A stretch of DNA of 64,000 bases from Paenibacillus endophyticus (GTDB lineage Bacteria > Bacillota > Bacilli > Paenibacillales > Paenibacillaceae): the NCBI RefSeq assembly GCF_014192395.1, contig NZ_JACHXW010000002.1, positions 558,001 through 622,000 of the forward strand, read 5' to 3'. The position numbers and the translations under genes are program-made. The notes under the pieces were generated by a model. The model searched no databases and had not been told where the DNA came from. It saw only the letters and a program-made list of their open reading frames with translations. Shown one piece after another: positions 53,036 to 60,348 of this stretch (position 1 is the first letter of the stretch; each line of letters opens with the position of its first letter).

Positions 53036-53818
53036 GTGGAATACTTTATCACAGTAGAACCCGGAGTACGGGTATTCGTACAGGATTTAAATCCGACGGG
53101 GAACAGGACGATCTTGTTTATTCACGGCTGGCCTTTAAGCCACAAACAGTTTGAATACCAATTCGATATTCTTCCGTCCCTGGGCGTCCGGTGCATCGGC
53201 ATGGATTGGCGAGGGTTCGGGAACTCGGATAAGCCTTTCACCGGGTACAGCTTAGATAGATTATCGGACGACATCCGCGTCGTAATCGAGACGTTGAAAT
53301 TACAAAACATAACGCTGGCGGGGCATTCAGCAGGCGGAGCGCTAGCGATCCGCTACCTGGCAAGACATCAAAGCTTCGGGGTATCCAAGCTTGTTCTAAT
53401 CGACGCCCAATCTCCGGGTTCCGTACCGCAACAAGATGCTAATCGATTCATTGCGGGAACGTTGTCCGATCGGCCCCAAATGCTTGCAGGATTAACAGAT
53501 TCCTTTTTCTTCAAATATATTACAGAGCCTTTCTCGAATTGGTTCTTTCAAATCGGATTGCAAGCAGCGGGTTGGTCGACTGCGGCCGTCATGGTTACGT
53601 TAAGAGACGAGAACGTGCGAAACGATCTTGGGAAAATAAACGTGCCGACGCTGATTATTAACGGCGTGCATGACAAAGTCGTTCCGTTCACCAATGCCCA
53701 GGAAACCAATAAGCTCATCCGCAATTCGTTCTTGGTCCCGTTCCAATATAGTGGTCATGTTCCTTTTCTGGACGAACGCGATAACTTTAACCAGACCTTG
53801 ATGCAATTTATTCAATGA
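53036..53818 (+). CDS. Alpha/beta hydrolase
   Basis: A 260-residue hydrolase of the haloperoxidase/esterase type. ILFIHGWPLS forms the oxyanion hole, the nucleophile is Ser in LAGHSAGGALA, the acid is Asp in NGVHDKVVPF, and the His lies in YSGHVPFLDE. The substrate is unknown. GTG start five bases after AGGAGGG. Apparently monocistronic; 53819-54009 downstream holds nothing I can identify. Confidence 0.9.
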   Translation: MEYFITVEPGVRVFVQDLNPTGNRTILFIHGWPLSHKQFEYQFDILPSLGVRCIGMDWRGFGNSDKPFTGYSLDRLSDDIRVVIETLKLQNITLAGHSAGGALAIRYLARHQSFGVSKLVLIDAQSPGSVPQQDANRFIAGTLSDRPQMLAGLTDSFFFKYITEPFSNWFFQIGLQAAGWSTAAVMVTLRDENVRNDLGKINVPTLIINGVHDKVVPFTNAQETNKLIRNSFLVPFQYSGHVPFLDERDNFNQTLMQFIQ

Positions 53819-54009
53819 TTGCCCCTGTTTATGGTCAATCATTTCTCCCTTTTATGGTTGCGCCTTAGGATCTCCATATAGCTGTTCATGTTCACTCAAT
53901 GAAATGCACTCTAAAAACACATAGCTATTTAGATTAATAATAGATGTCAATTCAAACTCCCCTTTACCCGCAAATTGTACCATAAGTAAAAGGTGGTTAT
54001 GGAGCAAAT

Positions 54010-54080
54010 CTGTCCGTTAGCTCAACGAGGCTGCCATATCATACCGGCAGCCTCGTTATGGTGATTGTTAAAATAACGTC
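54010..54080. repeat. Dispersed repeat, copy with full hairpin
   Basis: CTGTCCGTTAGCTCAACG, then the perfect hairpin ACGAGGCTGCC...GGCAGCCTCGT, then TATGGTGATTGTTAAAATAA. It sits just downstream of the YfiT-like gene. Confidence 0.85.
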
Positions 54081-54095
54081 AATCCAGATATCAAT

Positions 54096-54620
54096 TTACC
54101 ATCCCATATGTTCTCGAAGTGAAGTTATCTGTGCGATATGGTGATAAGCATGCCATGAATACCTTTGAACAGCTGTATCTAAAGTCATATCACCATACGT
54201 TGGACTTGTAACTACCCTTTTAAAGTCCGTAGGCAGCAATTTCAATAATAGTGTCACAAACCTGCTGTGAAGGGCTTCTATAAGCAATATAGAAGTCTCG
54301 ACCGGTGTATCCTTATAATCGTTCAACTGTGCCCACAATTCTTCTCGAAATGTTCCCGCAACTGGATGCTCTTCGGTTAAACCACGTTTGAAACGAATAT
54401 AGGCATTCATCTTAGCATCGGCTAAATGATGGACAACTTGTTGCAAAGTCCATCCCCCAGGACGGTAAGGCGTATTCAGTTGTTCTAATACCAAACCCTC
54501 TACCGCTTGCCGAAGTTTAGCGGGCATTCCGGCTATAGATTCAATGAATTGATTGCGTTGCTCATTTGTAGGTTCCTGCAACGTAATGAATTGTCCAATC
54601 GGATAACGCAATGTATCCAT
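54096..54620 (-). CDS. YfiT/BstA-type bacillithiol transferase
   Basis: A 174-residue DinB-fold protein very like B. subtilis YfiT: YPIGQFITLQEPTNEQRNQF, AKLRQAVEGL, TPYRPGGWTLQQVVHHLADA (first metal His pair) and SWHAYHHIAQI (C-terminal His ligands). The family attaches bacillithiol to electrophiles or hydrolyses such adducts with a divalent metal. GGAGGAG precedes the ATG. Unrelated in sequence to the DinB protein at 23925 beyond the fold. Confidence 0.9.
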   Translation of the reverse strand: MDTLRYPIGQFITLQEPTNEQRNQFIESIAGMPAKLRQAVEGLVLEQLNTPYRPGGWTLQQVVHHLADAKMNAYIRFKRGLTEEHPVAGTFREELWAQLNDYKDTPVETSILLIEALHSRFVTLLLKLLPTDFKRVVTSPTYGDMTLDTAVQRYSWHAYHHIAQITSLREHMGW

Positions 54621-54671
54621 AACCTTATCTCCTCCATTCCCTTATTAAATTCTGGAATAAAATTGCATATT

Positions 54672-54690
54672 CCTGTCCGCTAGCTTAACG
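54672..54690. repeat. Repeat-family core containing a gene stop codon
   Basis: CCTGTCCGCTAGCTTAACG matches the 5' end of the copy at 54010 at 17 of 19 positions. The stop codon of the gene at 54685 (TTA on the + strand, 54685-54687) lies within it. Confidence 0.6.
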
Positions 54691-55239
54691 CTTTAGAGCA
54701 GCAAATAATTTAATCTTGGTAAAACAATTTGCTGTAAGAATTTTTTTATTTAATTCTTGTAATGTTTTTATTAATTCCTTGGATTTTGAAATAAGTTCTT
54801 TTTCAAAATCTCCAAAGAGTATTGTCTCGTTGATAATTTCTTCTTTTAATGCGTTAATAAATAATTTTCTTTTAGTTCGAATTAATGGGCCCTCATGAAT
54901 TTCTAGATTTAACTGACTAACGATAAGTTCATTTCCTTCTTTAATGAACTCGAGCCATGTCTGAGGGTTTTCAATATACTTTAATACGACATAGTTGTTT
55001 TTTTGAAGTTGGTAATACACATCGATAAGAAAATCAAAATGAGTCAAAATTAGCTCAGAATAAATCCGCTTCGTCTCTAGTCCCATTTCAGGAGAAGGAT
55101 ATGATAAATATTCAATCCCGTTTATGATAATGGTAAAACAACCGTATATTTGATTATATTCTTCTTTAAAAGTTTGGAGATCAATTATTCGAAACTCAAG
55201 GATATCATCTTCAAAGATTTCATATTTAATATCAAACAT
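54685..55239 (-). CDS. Hypothetical protein, AT-rich, 184 aa
   Basis: I do not recognise it. Acidic-hydrophobic, with no signal or membrane segment; Ile- and Lys-rich codon use differs from the GC-richer genes around 20-50 kb, which suggests transfer. The size and composition recall immunity-type proteins of toxin systems but no motif supports that. The stop codon lies inside a repeat core; a second repeat copy follows its start on the other side. Confidence 0.6.
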   Translation of the reverse strand: MFDIKYEIFEDDILEFRIIDLQTFKEEYNQIYGCFTIIINGIEYLSYPSPEMGLETKRIYSELILTHFDFLIDVYYQLQKNNYVVLKYIENPQTWLEFIKEGNELIVSQLNLEIHEGPLIRTKRKLFINALKEEIINETILFGDFEKELISKSKELIKTLQELNKKILTANCFTKIKLFAALKR

Positions 55240-55328
55240 TAGTGATCACTCCGAACTTAACATATAAACATATATCAACATATTATTGTGTTACAAAGTT
55301 GAATGTTTTCATTAGTTTGTTGCGTTAA

Positions 55329-55406
55329 CCTGCCCTTTTGCTCAACGAGGCTGCCGATTTATGCCGGCAGCCTCGTCCTGGTGATTATTAAGCTATAGTT
55401 TCCCGT
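55329..55406. repeat. Dispersed repeat copy split by the IS element
   Basis: CCTGCCCTTTTGCTCAACGA, hairpin ACGAGGCTGCC...GGCAGCCTCGT, GGTGATTATTAAGCTATAGT, TTCCCGT. The expected continuation TTAGCGTAAC is found at 57169-57178 on the far side of the transposase, so the insertion point is within this repeat. Confidence 0.75.
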
Positions 55407-55440
55407 CCCTCGGTTTTAAGGGTTTATCTCACATATACTC

Positions 55441-55761
55441 ACTCATTCGCAGGATTTCGTCACCTTGGATCATGACCATCTCAGGAAGCAACGCAGTTGC
55501 TGCCGGTTGAGGTGGTGGGCTGGGCATACGGAAATAGAGGAACACTCAGGAAATATTCCCCAGGCTATCTCTACTGCACGCATACTCCACATGATCCCTG
55601 GAGGTTCACCCTCCCACAACTCAACGGGTCAATGCCCTTACATTCCTTCGTTATACCTGTCCAAGGTGTGGAGACCGATAGCGTTTAGCGGATGGGTCTG
55701 AGCCCTTTTGGGAAACGAACTCGGTCCTCCGTGCTTTCTTTGTGAAATCCTGCGAATGAGT
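55441..55761 (-). ncRNA. Candidate bridge-RNA region closed by an 18-bp inverted repeat
   Basis: ACTCATTCGCAGGATTTC (55441-55458) is the exact reverse complement of 55744-55761. Between them are about 285 bp without a credible gene, only 25 bp beyond the transposase stop. A transcript would be closed by an 18-bp helix. Alternatives are a small non-autonomous (MITE-like) element nested here, or a structural end of the IS. The inverted repeat is certain, the RNA is inference. Confidence 0.4.
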
Positions 55762-55785
55762 CAATATACGTGTTTACTACTTAAC

Positions 55786-57072
55786 TTAAGCTGCTTCTGC
55801 CCATGCAAGTACGGTTTTCTCAGGTATGAACGTTTCTCCTCGTTGAACAATACCAACAAGAATTCGTGCCAGCTTTCCTATTAACTTAAATATGGATTGC
55901 TGCTTTTTCATCTTCTTTTCCTGCACATTATGCTCATGCAGATGGCGGAATACGGGATTATTCCAAACGAGCTGAACCGTCGCGAGATAGAGATATTTTC
56001 GCAAAGCTGAGTCCCCTCGTTTCGATAGAACAATTCGTCCTTTTCGCTTCCCTGACGTACTTTCAGCCAAATTCAGGCCAGCCTTCCGTAATACCTGACG
56101 ACCATGCGCATACTGCCTTAAATCTCCTGTGCCAGCTAAAATGGCCGCGGTGAAGATCTTCCCGAGACCTTTTATGGTACGAAGCTGCTGTGCCACTGGA
56201 ATCTCAGAAAGCAGGGATTCGATGTCCTTTTCAATCTGTTCAAGCATGGTTGTAACTCGTTCAAATTCTTCAAGAAGCCGTATTAAATCTGCCTTCGATT
56301 CTTCTACAGCGGTTCGATCTCCGACACTGCGTTTAGCATGAGCGATAAGCTGTGCAGCCTTCTCCATCCCCGTAGAACCCCCAGCGCGCTGCATATGGGT
56401 TCTCCAAGCACTGATTACATCCGGTACTGCATACGTCTCCAAATCCTGTGGGCAAGGGAATGTCTTGAGGGTCGCCAATGATCGCTTACAGGTCCAATCT
56501 TTGAATACGGATGGATACTCAGGAAAGCGAATGTCCAGCCAACGTATGATTCGATTCTGCAGGCGTACACTGTTCGACACCCAGAATTCGCGATCACTCA
56601 TTATGGTACGTAAGCGTTGAAAAACTAGTGATTGACGCGTGTACTCATAGTAGAAGCCCCGACTTACTGAATCTGCGATGATAAGTGCATCTTTAGGGTC
56701 GTTCTTTGATGGACTATTATCTCGGTTTTCTTTATTGCGCTTCGTCGTAGCAGGGTTAACCATAACCACGTGTAATTCCTTATCTGCTAACCAGTTGGCC
56801 AGGTTAAACCAGTAATGACCAGTTGGCTCCATGCCGATAATGAGCTTCTTTAATCGATGTTTCTGCTGTAACTCCGTCATCCAGCGGTTCAATTTTTCAA
56901 AGCCATCCATGCTATTTGAGAATGAGAGATGTCGTTTGGAAACCACGATCCCTCGGAAATTCGTAGCTTGTGCGACATGCGTTTCTTTGGCCATGTCGAT
57001 CCCTACGACGAGATGCGAGGTGGTAATTCGTTCAAGCCGTTGATTTTGTGCGTCTGATTGCTTAAACTTCAT
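55786..57072 (-). CDS. IS110-family transposase
   Basis: A 428-residue enzyme. The N-terminal DEDD (RuvC-like) domain shows VVGIDMAKETH, IIGMEPTGHYWFNLANWL and NDPKDALIIADSVSRG; the C-terminal Transposase_20 domain shows TIKGLGKIFTAAILAGTGDL and the Ser-containing AESTSGKRKG followed by SKRGDSALRKYLY, where the Ser is the likely nucleophile. It appears intact. IS110-family enzymes insert at sequences specified by a bridge RNA (established for IS621). Confidence 0.95.
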   Translation of the reverse strand: MKFKQSDAQNQRLERITTSHLVVGIDMAKETHVAQATNFRGIVVSKRHLSFSNSMDGFEKLNRWMTELQQKHRLKKLIIGMEPTGHYWFNLANWLADKELHVVMVNPATTKRNKENRDNSPSKNDPKDALIIADSVSRGFYYEYTRQSLVFQRLRTIMSDREFWVSNSVRLQNRIIRWLDIRFPEYPSVFKDWTCKRSLATLKTFPCPQDLETYAVPDVISAWRTHMQRAGGSTGMEKAAQLIAHAKRSVGDRTAVEESKADLIRLLEEFERVTTMLEQIEKDIESLLSEIPVAQQLRTIKGLGKIFTAAILAGTGDLRQYAHGRQVLRKAGLNLAESTSGKRKGRIVLSKRGDSALRKYLYLATVQLVWNNPVFRHLHEHNVQEKKMKKQQSIFKLIGKLARILVGIVQRGETFIPEKTVLAWAEAA

Positions 57073-57197
57073 AGTAAGAGCGCCTCCTTGATGATGTATT
57101 GGACAAACCCATCATACCGAGGCGCTCCTTTTTTGACAAAGGCTATTTCTTAGCCTTAACAGGAATGTTTAGCGTAACTGTGACTGAACAAGTTAGT

Positions 57198-57701
57198 TCA
57201 TTTTCTTACTCTATGTCTTATTACTTTGGTGATAACATTCAAAGTAAAAAAACCCAGTATTGCCCCGAGAGTATTTAACAATAAATCATCAACATCAAAG
57301 CTACCTATTCGAGAAAACAATTGAATGAGTTCAAGAAATAAGCTCAGTAAGAAAGAAGAAATAATAAGTTGAACAAAGTTTAGCTTCCTCCCTGCAATCA
57401 CTGGTAACAAAAATCCAAAGGGAATAAAAAGGATAATATTACCCACAACGTTCCTGATAACAATATTTTGGTTTGACGTATGAAAAGCATAACTTGATAT
57501 CGTTTTAAAAGGCACAAAGTTACTACTTAAAGTAAGGCTACGTTTGAAATCCTTCAAATTAAAATCAAGGAGATAATCCATCATGGTAAATGGAGATGCA
57601 GCTTTAAACAATATGACTTTTAATAATAAAAGTAAATAAACTAGAAAAGTGATTAAAAAAACTACTCTTAATATCATAAATTGAATATCATTTGTCTTCA
57701 T
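57198..57701 (-). CDS. VanZ-family membrane protein
   Basis: A 167-residue protein with four to five predicted helices. NVVGNIILFIPFGFLLPVIAG and LFLELIQLFSRIGSFDVDDLLLN form the VanZ signature (Asn, Pro and Asp positions). Some VanZ-like proteins confer low teicoplanin or lipoglycopeptide tolerance, most are uncharacterised. The start is either ATG 57701 or a GTG nine codons upstream. AT-rich. Confidence 0.85.
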   Translation of the reverse strand: MKTNDIQFMILRVVFLITFLVYLLLLLKVILFKAASPFTMMDYLLDFNLKDFKRSLTLSSNFVPFKTISSYAFHTSNQNIVIRNVVGNIILFIPFGFLLPVIAGRKLNFVQLIISSFLLSLFLELIQLFSRIGSFDVDDLLLNTLGAILGFFTLNVITKVIRHRVRK

Positions 57702-57941
57702 TATTGACCCAATACACACCTTCCACACCTCAGAGAAGGTTTAAATGACATTCAGGCTGGGTGTTGCGATATGTGAGTTTTGAATAAGCATAATGATCAT
57801 CCTTTGGTTGTGTTGTAAAAACAGGTTTATTATAACATACCGACGAAGATTGATAAAAAGTCTAATTTGTCTAGCTATATAGACCTTAGTTTAATAAAAA
57901 GGCAGGCTACCACAGCGCCTGCTTATTAAATAAGTGTTATT

Positions 57942-57965
57942 CAACGTCTCCCGTTAGCGTAATGT
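57942..57965. repeat. Repeat-family core containing a gene stop codon
   Basis: CAACGTCTCCCGTTAGCGTA; the stop of the gene at 57954 is the TTA inside CGTTAGCG. Just before it, GGCAGGC...GCGCCTGC (57901-57921) forms a hairpin of a related type. Confidence 0.65.
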
Positions 57966-58307
57966 ATTATTGGTCTTTTTCGGAGTTGGGAACTCTATAA
58001 CTTGAATATTAAATAAATCCAAAACCCCAATTATCGCCACAGCGAAACCACTATTCCATACCTCATCAATCCAATTCTCATCAAATTTCTCTGTGCATTC
58101 ATTAATAAAATCTTGATTGATTAAGATCGAAGATGCCTCGGCCACATTAGTGTAGAGATATTCCGTGACTCCAATTTTATCTATCATCCATCTCAGCCCA
58201 ACTTGGACTCCTTTATCGTATTCGCCTGTCGCATTTTCATGTGAAGTTATCCATTCGAGCAATTGGTTTTTTCGTTCCTGAGTTATCTCTACAGTAACAT
58301 TGAACAT
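57954..58307 (-). CDS. Hypothetical protein, 117 aa
   Basis: Not recognised. A small acidic protein (VTVEITQERKNQLLEWITSH at the start, GFAVAIIGVLDLFNIQVIEF near the end), with no signal peptide. AGAAGAG lies upstream of the ATG. It resembles immunity-type proteins in size and charge only. Its stop codon is inside a repeat core. Confidence 0.55.
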   Translation of the reverse strand: MFNVTVEITQERKNQLLEWITSHENATGEYDKGVQVGLRWMIDKIGVTEYLYTNVAEASSILINQDFINECTEKFDENWIDEVWNSGFAVAIIGVLDLFNIQVIEFPTPKKTNNTLR

Positions 58308-58386
58308 TTTATCAACTCTTCTCTAATGCAATCAAAAAATCCATTGTTAAAAGTATAATTCAGTTGGAAGTGAAATTTTTGTTTCA

Positions 58387-58420
58387 ACTAACGTTCTCCG
58401 TTAGTTGAACGCAAGCGCAA
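58387..58420. repeat. Partial repeat-family core
   Basis: CTAACGTTCTCCGTTAGTTG then AACGCAAGCGCAATG; lacks the GC hairpin. Lies between two hypothetical genes. Confidence 0.45.
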
Positions 58421-58468
58421 TGTGCCGTTCATTCGATGACGATTTCCTGAATAACAATGAAATCTCTC

Positions 58469-58828
58469 TTATAGAAGTCCTTCACTTACCTTATTCAATA
58501 TTTCATTAACCTTATTCTTGATTTCGATGTTATCTCTCGCTGTAAATGTAATTAAAGGATTATTCCAGTTTTCTATTTCCTTATCTTGTTCTACATCCAT
58601 TTCAATGAGAACCAATCTATATTTTCCTTTTGGATTTCCTTCAGGATACCACCCTAAATCAAGCATTCTGTTCCTTGATAGATTTATAAATAAAAAAATG
58701 TCCTCTTGCAACTCAATCTGAAATGGGAATGATTCATCAATGAATTCATTAGTATTGATCTCATAAAATTGATTCCATTTGATGATCCAGTCTGCTGGTA
58801 ATTTCAGAGAGACTAATTGATTTTCCAC
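58469..58828 (-). CDS. Hypothetical protein, 119 aa
   Basis: Not recognised. GTG start after AAGGCGG. The sequence (LPADWIIKWNQFYEINTNEF, DIFLFINLSRNRMLDLGWYP, GKYRLVLIEMDVEQDKEIEN) looks like a compact alpha/beta protein, comparable in style to immunity proteins of polymorphic toxins, but no toxin gene is present. AT-rich. Confidence 0.6.
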   Translation of the reverse strand: MENQLVSLKLPADWIIKWNQFYEINTNEFIDESFPFQIELQEDIFLFINLSRNRMLDLGWYPEGNPKGKYRLVLIEMDVEQDKEIENWNNPLITFTARDNIEIKNKVNEILNKVSEGLL

Positions 58829-58914
58829 TGTTGTTCCGCCTTAATTTGGTTTTTGGGTATTTCATCTAATTTACACTTTAAGTTCTATTATGTTCGAGAC
58901 ATCATTGAAGAATC

Positions 58915-58990
58915 CTGCCATTAGCGTAGCGATGAGCTGCCATGCGGCAGTCCTTCAAGGGTGGAACTATCGTTTCCCATTAGCGTAACA
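58915..58990. repeat. Dispersed repeat copy (short-hairpin subtype)
   Basis: CCTGCCATTAGCGTAGCGAT, GAGCTGCCATGCGGCAGTCC, TTCAAGGGTGGAACTATCGT, TTCCCATTAGCGTAACA. It has a core at both ends. The GCTGCCATG(C/T)GGCA and TCCTTCAAGGGTGGAACT segment is shared with the copy at 62187. Confidence 0.85.
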
Positions 58991-59009
58991 ACAGATAACT
59001 TAACTCATA

Positions 59010-59195
59010 TCAAAATATCCTACCTATAATTCCAATAACCATCATAAGTAGAGGTCCTACAATTAGAAACCCTACTATTACTGCAATACATTTGAGAGAA
59101 GTTGATATTCCTATTCGTTCACCAAATGTATCTGCTTTTTGATTTATTCTCTTAATTTCACCATCAAGTATTTCTCGATTCAACTCTTCTGACAT
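59010..59195 (-). CDS. Small single-helix membrane protein, 61 aa
   Basis: A short charged N-terminus (SEELNREILDGEIKRINQKA) and a C-terminal hydrophobic segment (CIAVIVGFLIVGPLLMMVIG). AAAGGAGGGG precedes the ATG, so it is probably a real gene. Function unknown. 59196-59403 beyond it holds no gene or repeat that I can identify. Confidence 0.6.
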   Translation of the reverse strand: MSEELNREILDGEIKRINQKADTFGERIGISTSLKCIAVIVGFLIVGPLLMMVIGIIGRIF

Positions 59196-59403
59196 TCCAC
59201 ATCCCCTCCTTTAAACCCAGATCATACCACCATTTAACTTCACTTTTATTTTCAAATTAATGTCCCTTGTGTTTACCGGACGTGTTTTCTTAGTCGGCGA
59301 ATTGTCGTCTAATTCTTTGCTTTTCTTCACGTGCAGCGGATTAACTACGACGCATAAAACCCGTTATGATTATTCCTCACATGTGCACAAGTTAATTTTT
59401 ATT

Positions 59404-59994
59404 CTATTCCTGATTTATACTAGGTATTTTATATCCCACGACTTTTCCTATGACATCTTGTTTTAAAAAAGATCCCGCCGTTTGACTGTCATTGAATCCT
59501 CTCCAACGAACATCAGCCAAGATAAAGTACTCGTTTTCTTTCAACGCTACAGCGTTCCATGAATCACTGTTGTCAGAAGGAGAATCATTGCCATAAAACG
59601 CGTCCAGTTTGTTATCGTTAATATAGACTTGGCCCTTTTTAATGCGCACCGTTTCACCAGGGAGCCCCACGACTCTTGCAATATCTGTGTCTTGGTCTTT
59701 TTTGTTTTTTGTTTTGAACACTACAATATCCCCGCGGGAAATGTCATGTTGTTCATAGTATTTCAAGTCTACTAATACTTCGTTGCCCATAGCAAAAGGA
59801 TGCGGGTGACTATAACCAACTTCTGATAACATTCCGTCTGTTTGCACCTTTACCTTATTTAACGATGGGTCAGGATTCTCAATGACCTTTATTTTATATT
59901 CTGTCACGGTATCTGTGACCGTTTTGGTACAACCGCTCAAAATTAAGGCAATGAATAGCATTAGAAGAACCGTTATCTTTTGTATCAAGTTCAT
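59404..59994 (-). CDS. Signal peptidase I-like lipoprotein lacking the catalytic dyad
   Basis: A 196-residue lipoprotein (lipobox LSGC, Cys22). It has the S26 fold landmarks: ISRGDIVVFKTK, ARVVGLPGETVRIKKGQVYI and YFILADVRWRGFNDSQTAGS. The catalytic pair is missing: the Ser motif (G-x-S-M) is replaced around DGMLSEVGYSHPHPFAMG, and the general-base Lys position before RVVGLPGE is Ala106. It is therefore probably a non-peptidase derivative; family members of this kind occur in Bacilli as lipoproteins of unknown role. Confidence 0.8.
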   Translation of the reverse strand: MNLIQKITVLLMLFIALILSGCTKTVTDTVTEYKIKVIENPDPSLNKVKVQTDGMLSEVGYSHPHPFAMGNEVLVDLKYYEQHDISRGDIVVFKTKNKKDQDTDIARVVGLPGETVRIKKGQVYINDNKLDAFYGNDSPSDNSDSWNAVALKENEYFILADVRWRGFNDSQTAGSFLKQDVIGKVVGYKIPSINQE

Positions 59995-60080
59995 CTTCAC
60001 CTCTTTCTTCCTTGCGGCTACGTGTAAATTTAGGAATCAATGCTGTTTTCCGTTATTCGGATGCCCTTGGCGGGTTATTT

Positions 60081-60106
60081 AACTATGGTTCCTCGTTAGC
60101 GCAAAC
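60081..60106. repeat. Partial repeat-family core
   Basis: AACTATGGTTCCTCGTTAGC followed by GCAAACG, matching the 3' end of the full repeats. Confidence 0.5.
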
Positions 60107-60137
60107 GTGGATTGACTAACCGCAGCTGGGGCCTTAC

Positions 60138-60348
60138 AAAAAACGGGGTCAGCATTTGATCAATCTGTGTTACCTGACACGGCAACATGAGTCACTGATA
60201 GAAATGGATGTCCAGGCAAGGTTGCAGTTTATATCATACGCGTAGGCTTACCTGTTTAGGATGCGGAAAATTATTTGAATATGTTACAGGGAAACTGGAA
60301 ATATCAGATCATGGACTCTGTCGAAATCGTCTCGCATCCGTTGAATAA
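60138..60348 (+). pseudogene. Frameshifted remnant of a zinc-ribbon protein
   Basis: Translating across one frameshift near 60235 gives KKRGQHLINLCYLTRQHESL, IEMDVQARLQFISY, then RRLTCLGCGKLFEYVTGKLE and ISDHGLCRNRLASVE before a stop at 60346-60348. The CLGC...HGLC spacing suggests a zinc ribbon. It has no start or ribosome binding site and overlaps the 3' end of the convergent YcaQ-like gene. Confidence 0.4.

Larger units (their letters stand above)
55407..57168 (-). mobile_element. IS110/IS1111-type insertion sequence
   Basis: About 1.76 kb, bounded by the two halves of a dispersed repeat (TTTCCCGT on the left, TTAGCGTAAC on the right). It has one transposase gene, about 94 bp of 5' non-coding and about 379 bp of 3' non-coding sequence, no terminal inverted repeat pair and no obvious target duplication, all usual for IS110-family elements. 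The 5' end carries a hairpin with AGCGCCTC/GAGGCGCT arms. The long 3' end is expected for the IS1111 subgroup, where the guide (bridge) RNA is thought to be encoded downstream. Ends are inferred. Confidence 0.7.

Noticed and set aside
55465..55701. Two overlapping open frames of 63-78 codons inside the IS 3' end
   Set aside because: No ribosome binding site, no recognisable protein, and they lie inside the 18-bp inverted repeat; a structured non-coding region is more likely.
46374..57701. Vancomycin/teicoplanin resistance locus
   Set aside because: The VanW and VanZ family genes lie 10 kb apart and there is no vanH, vanA or vanX; both families are common in Firmicutes without resistance.
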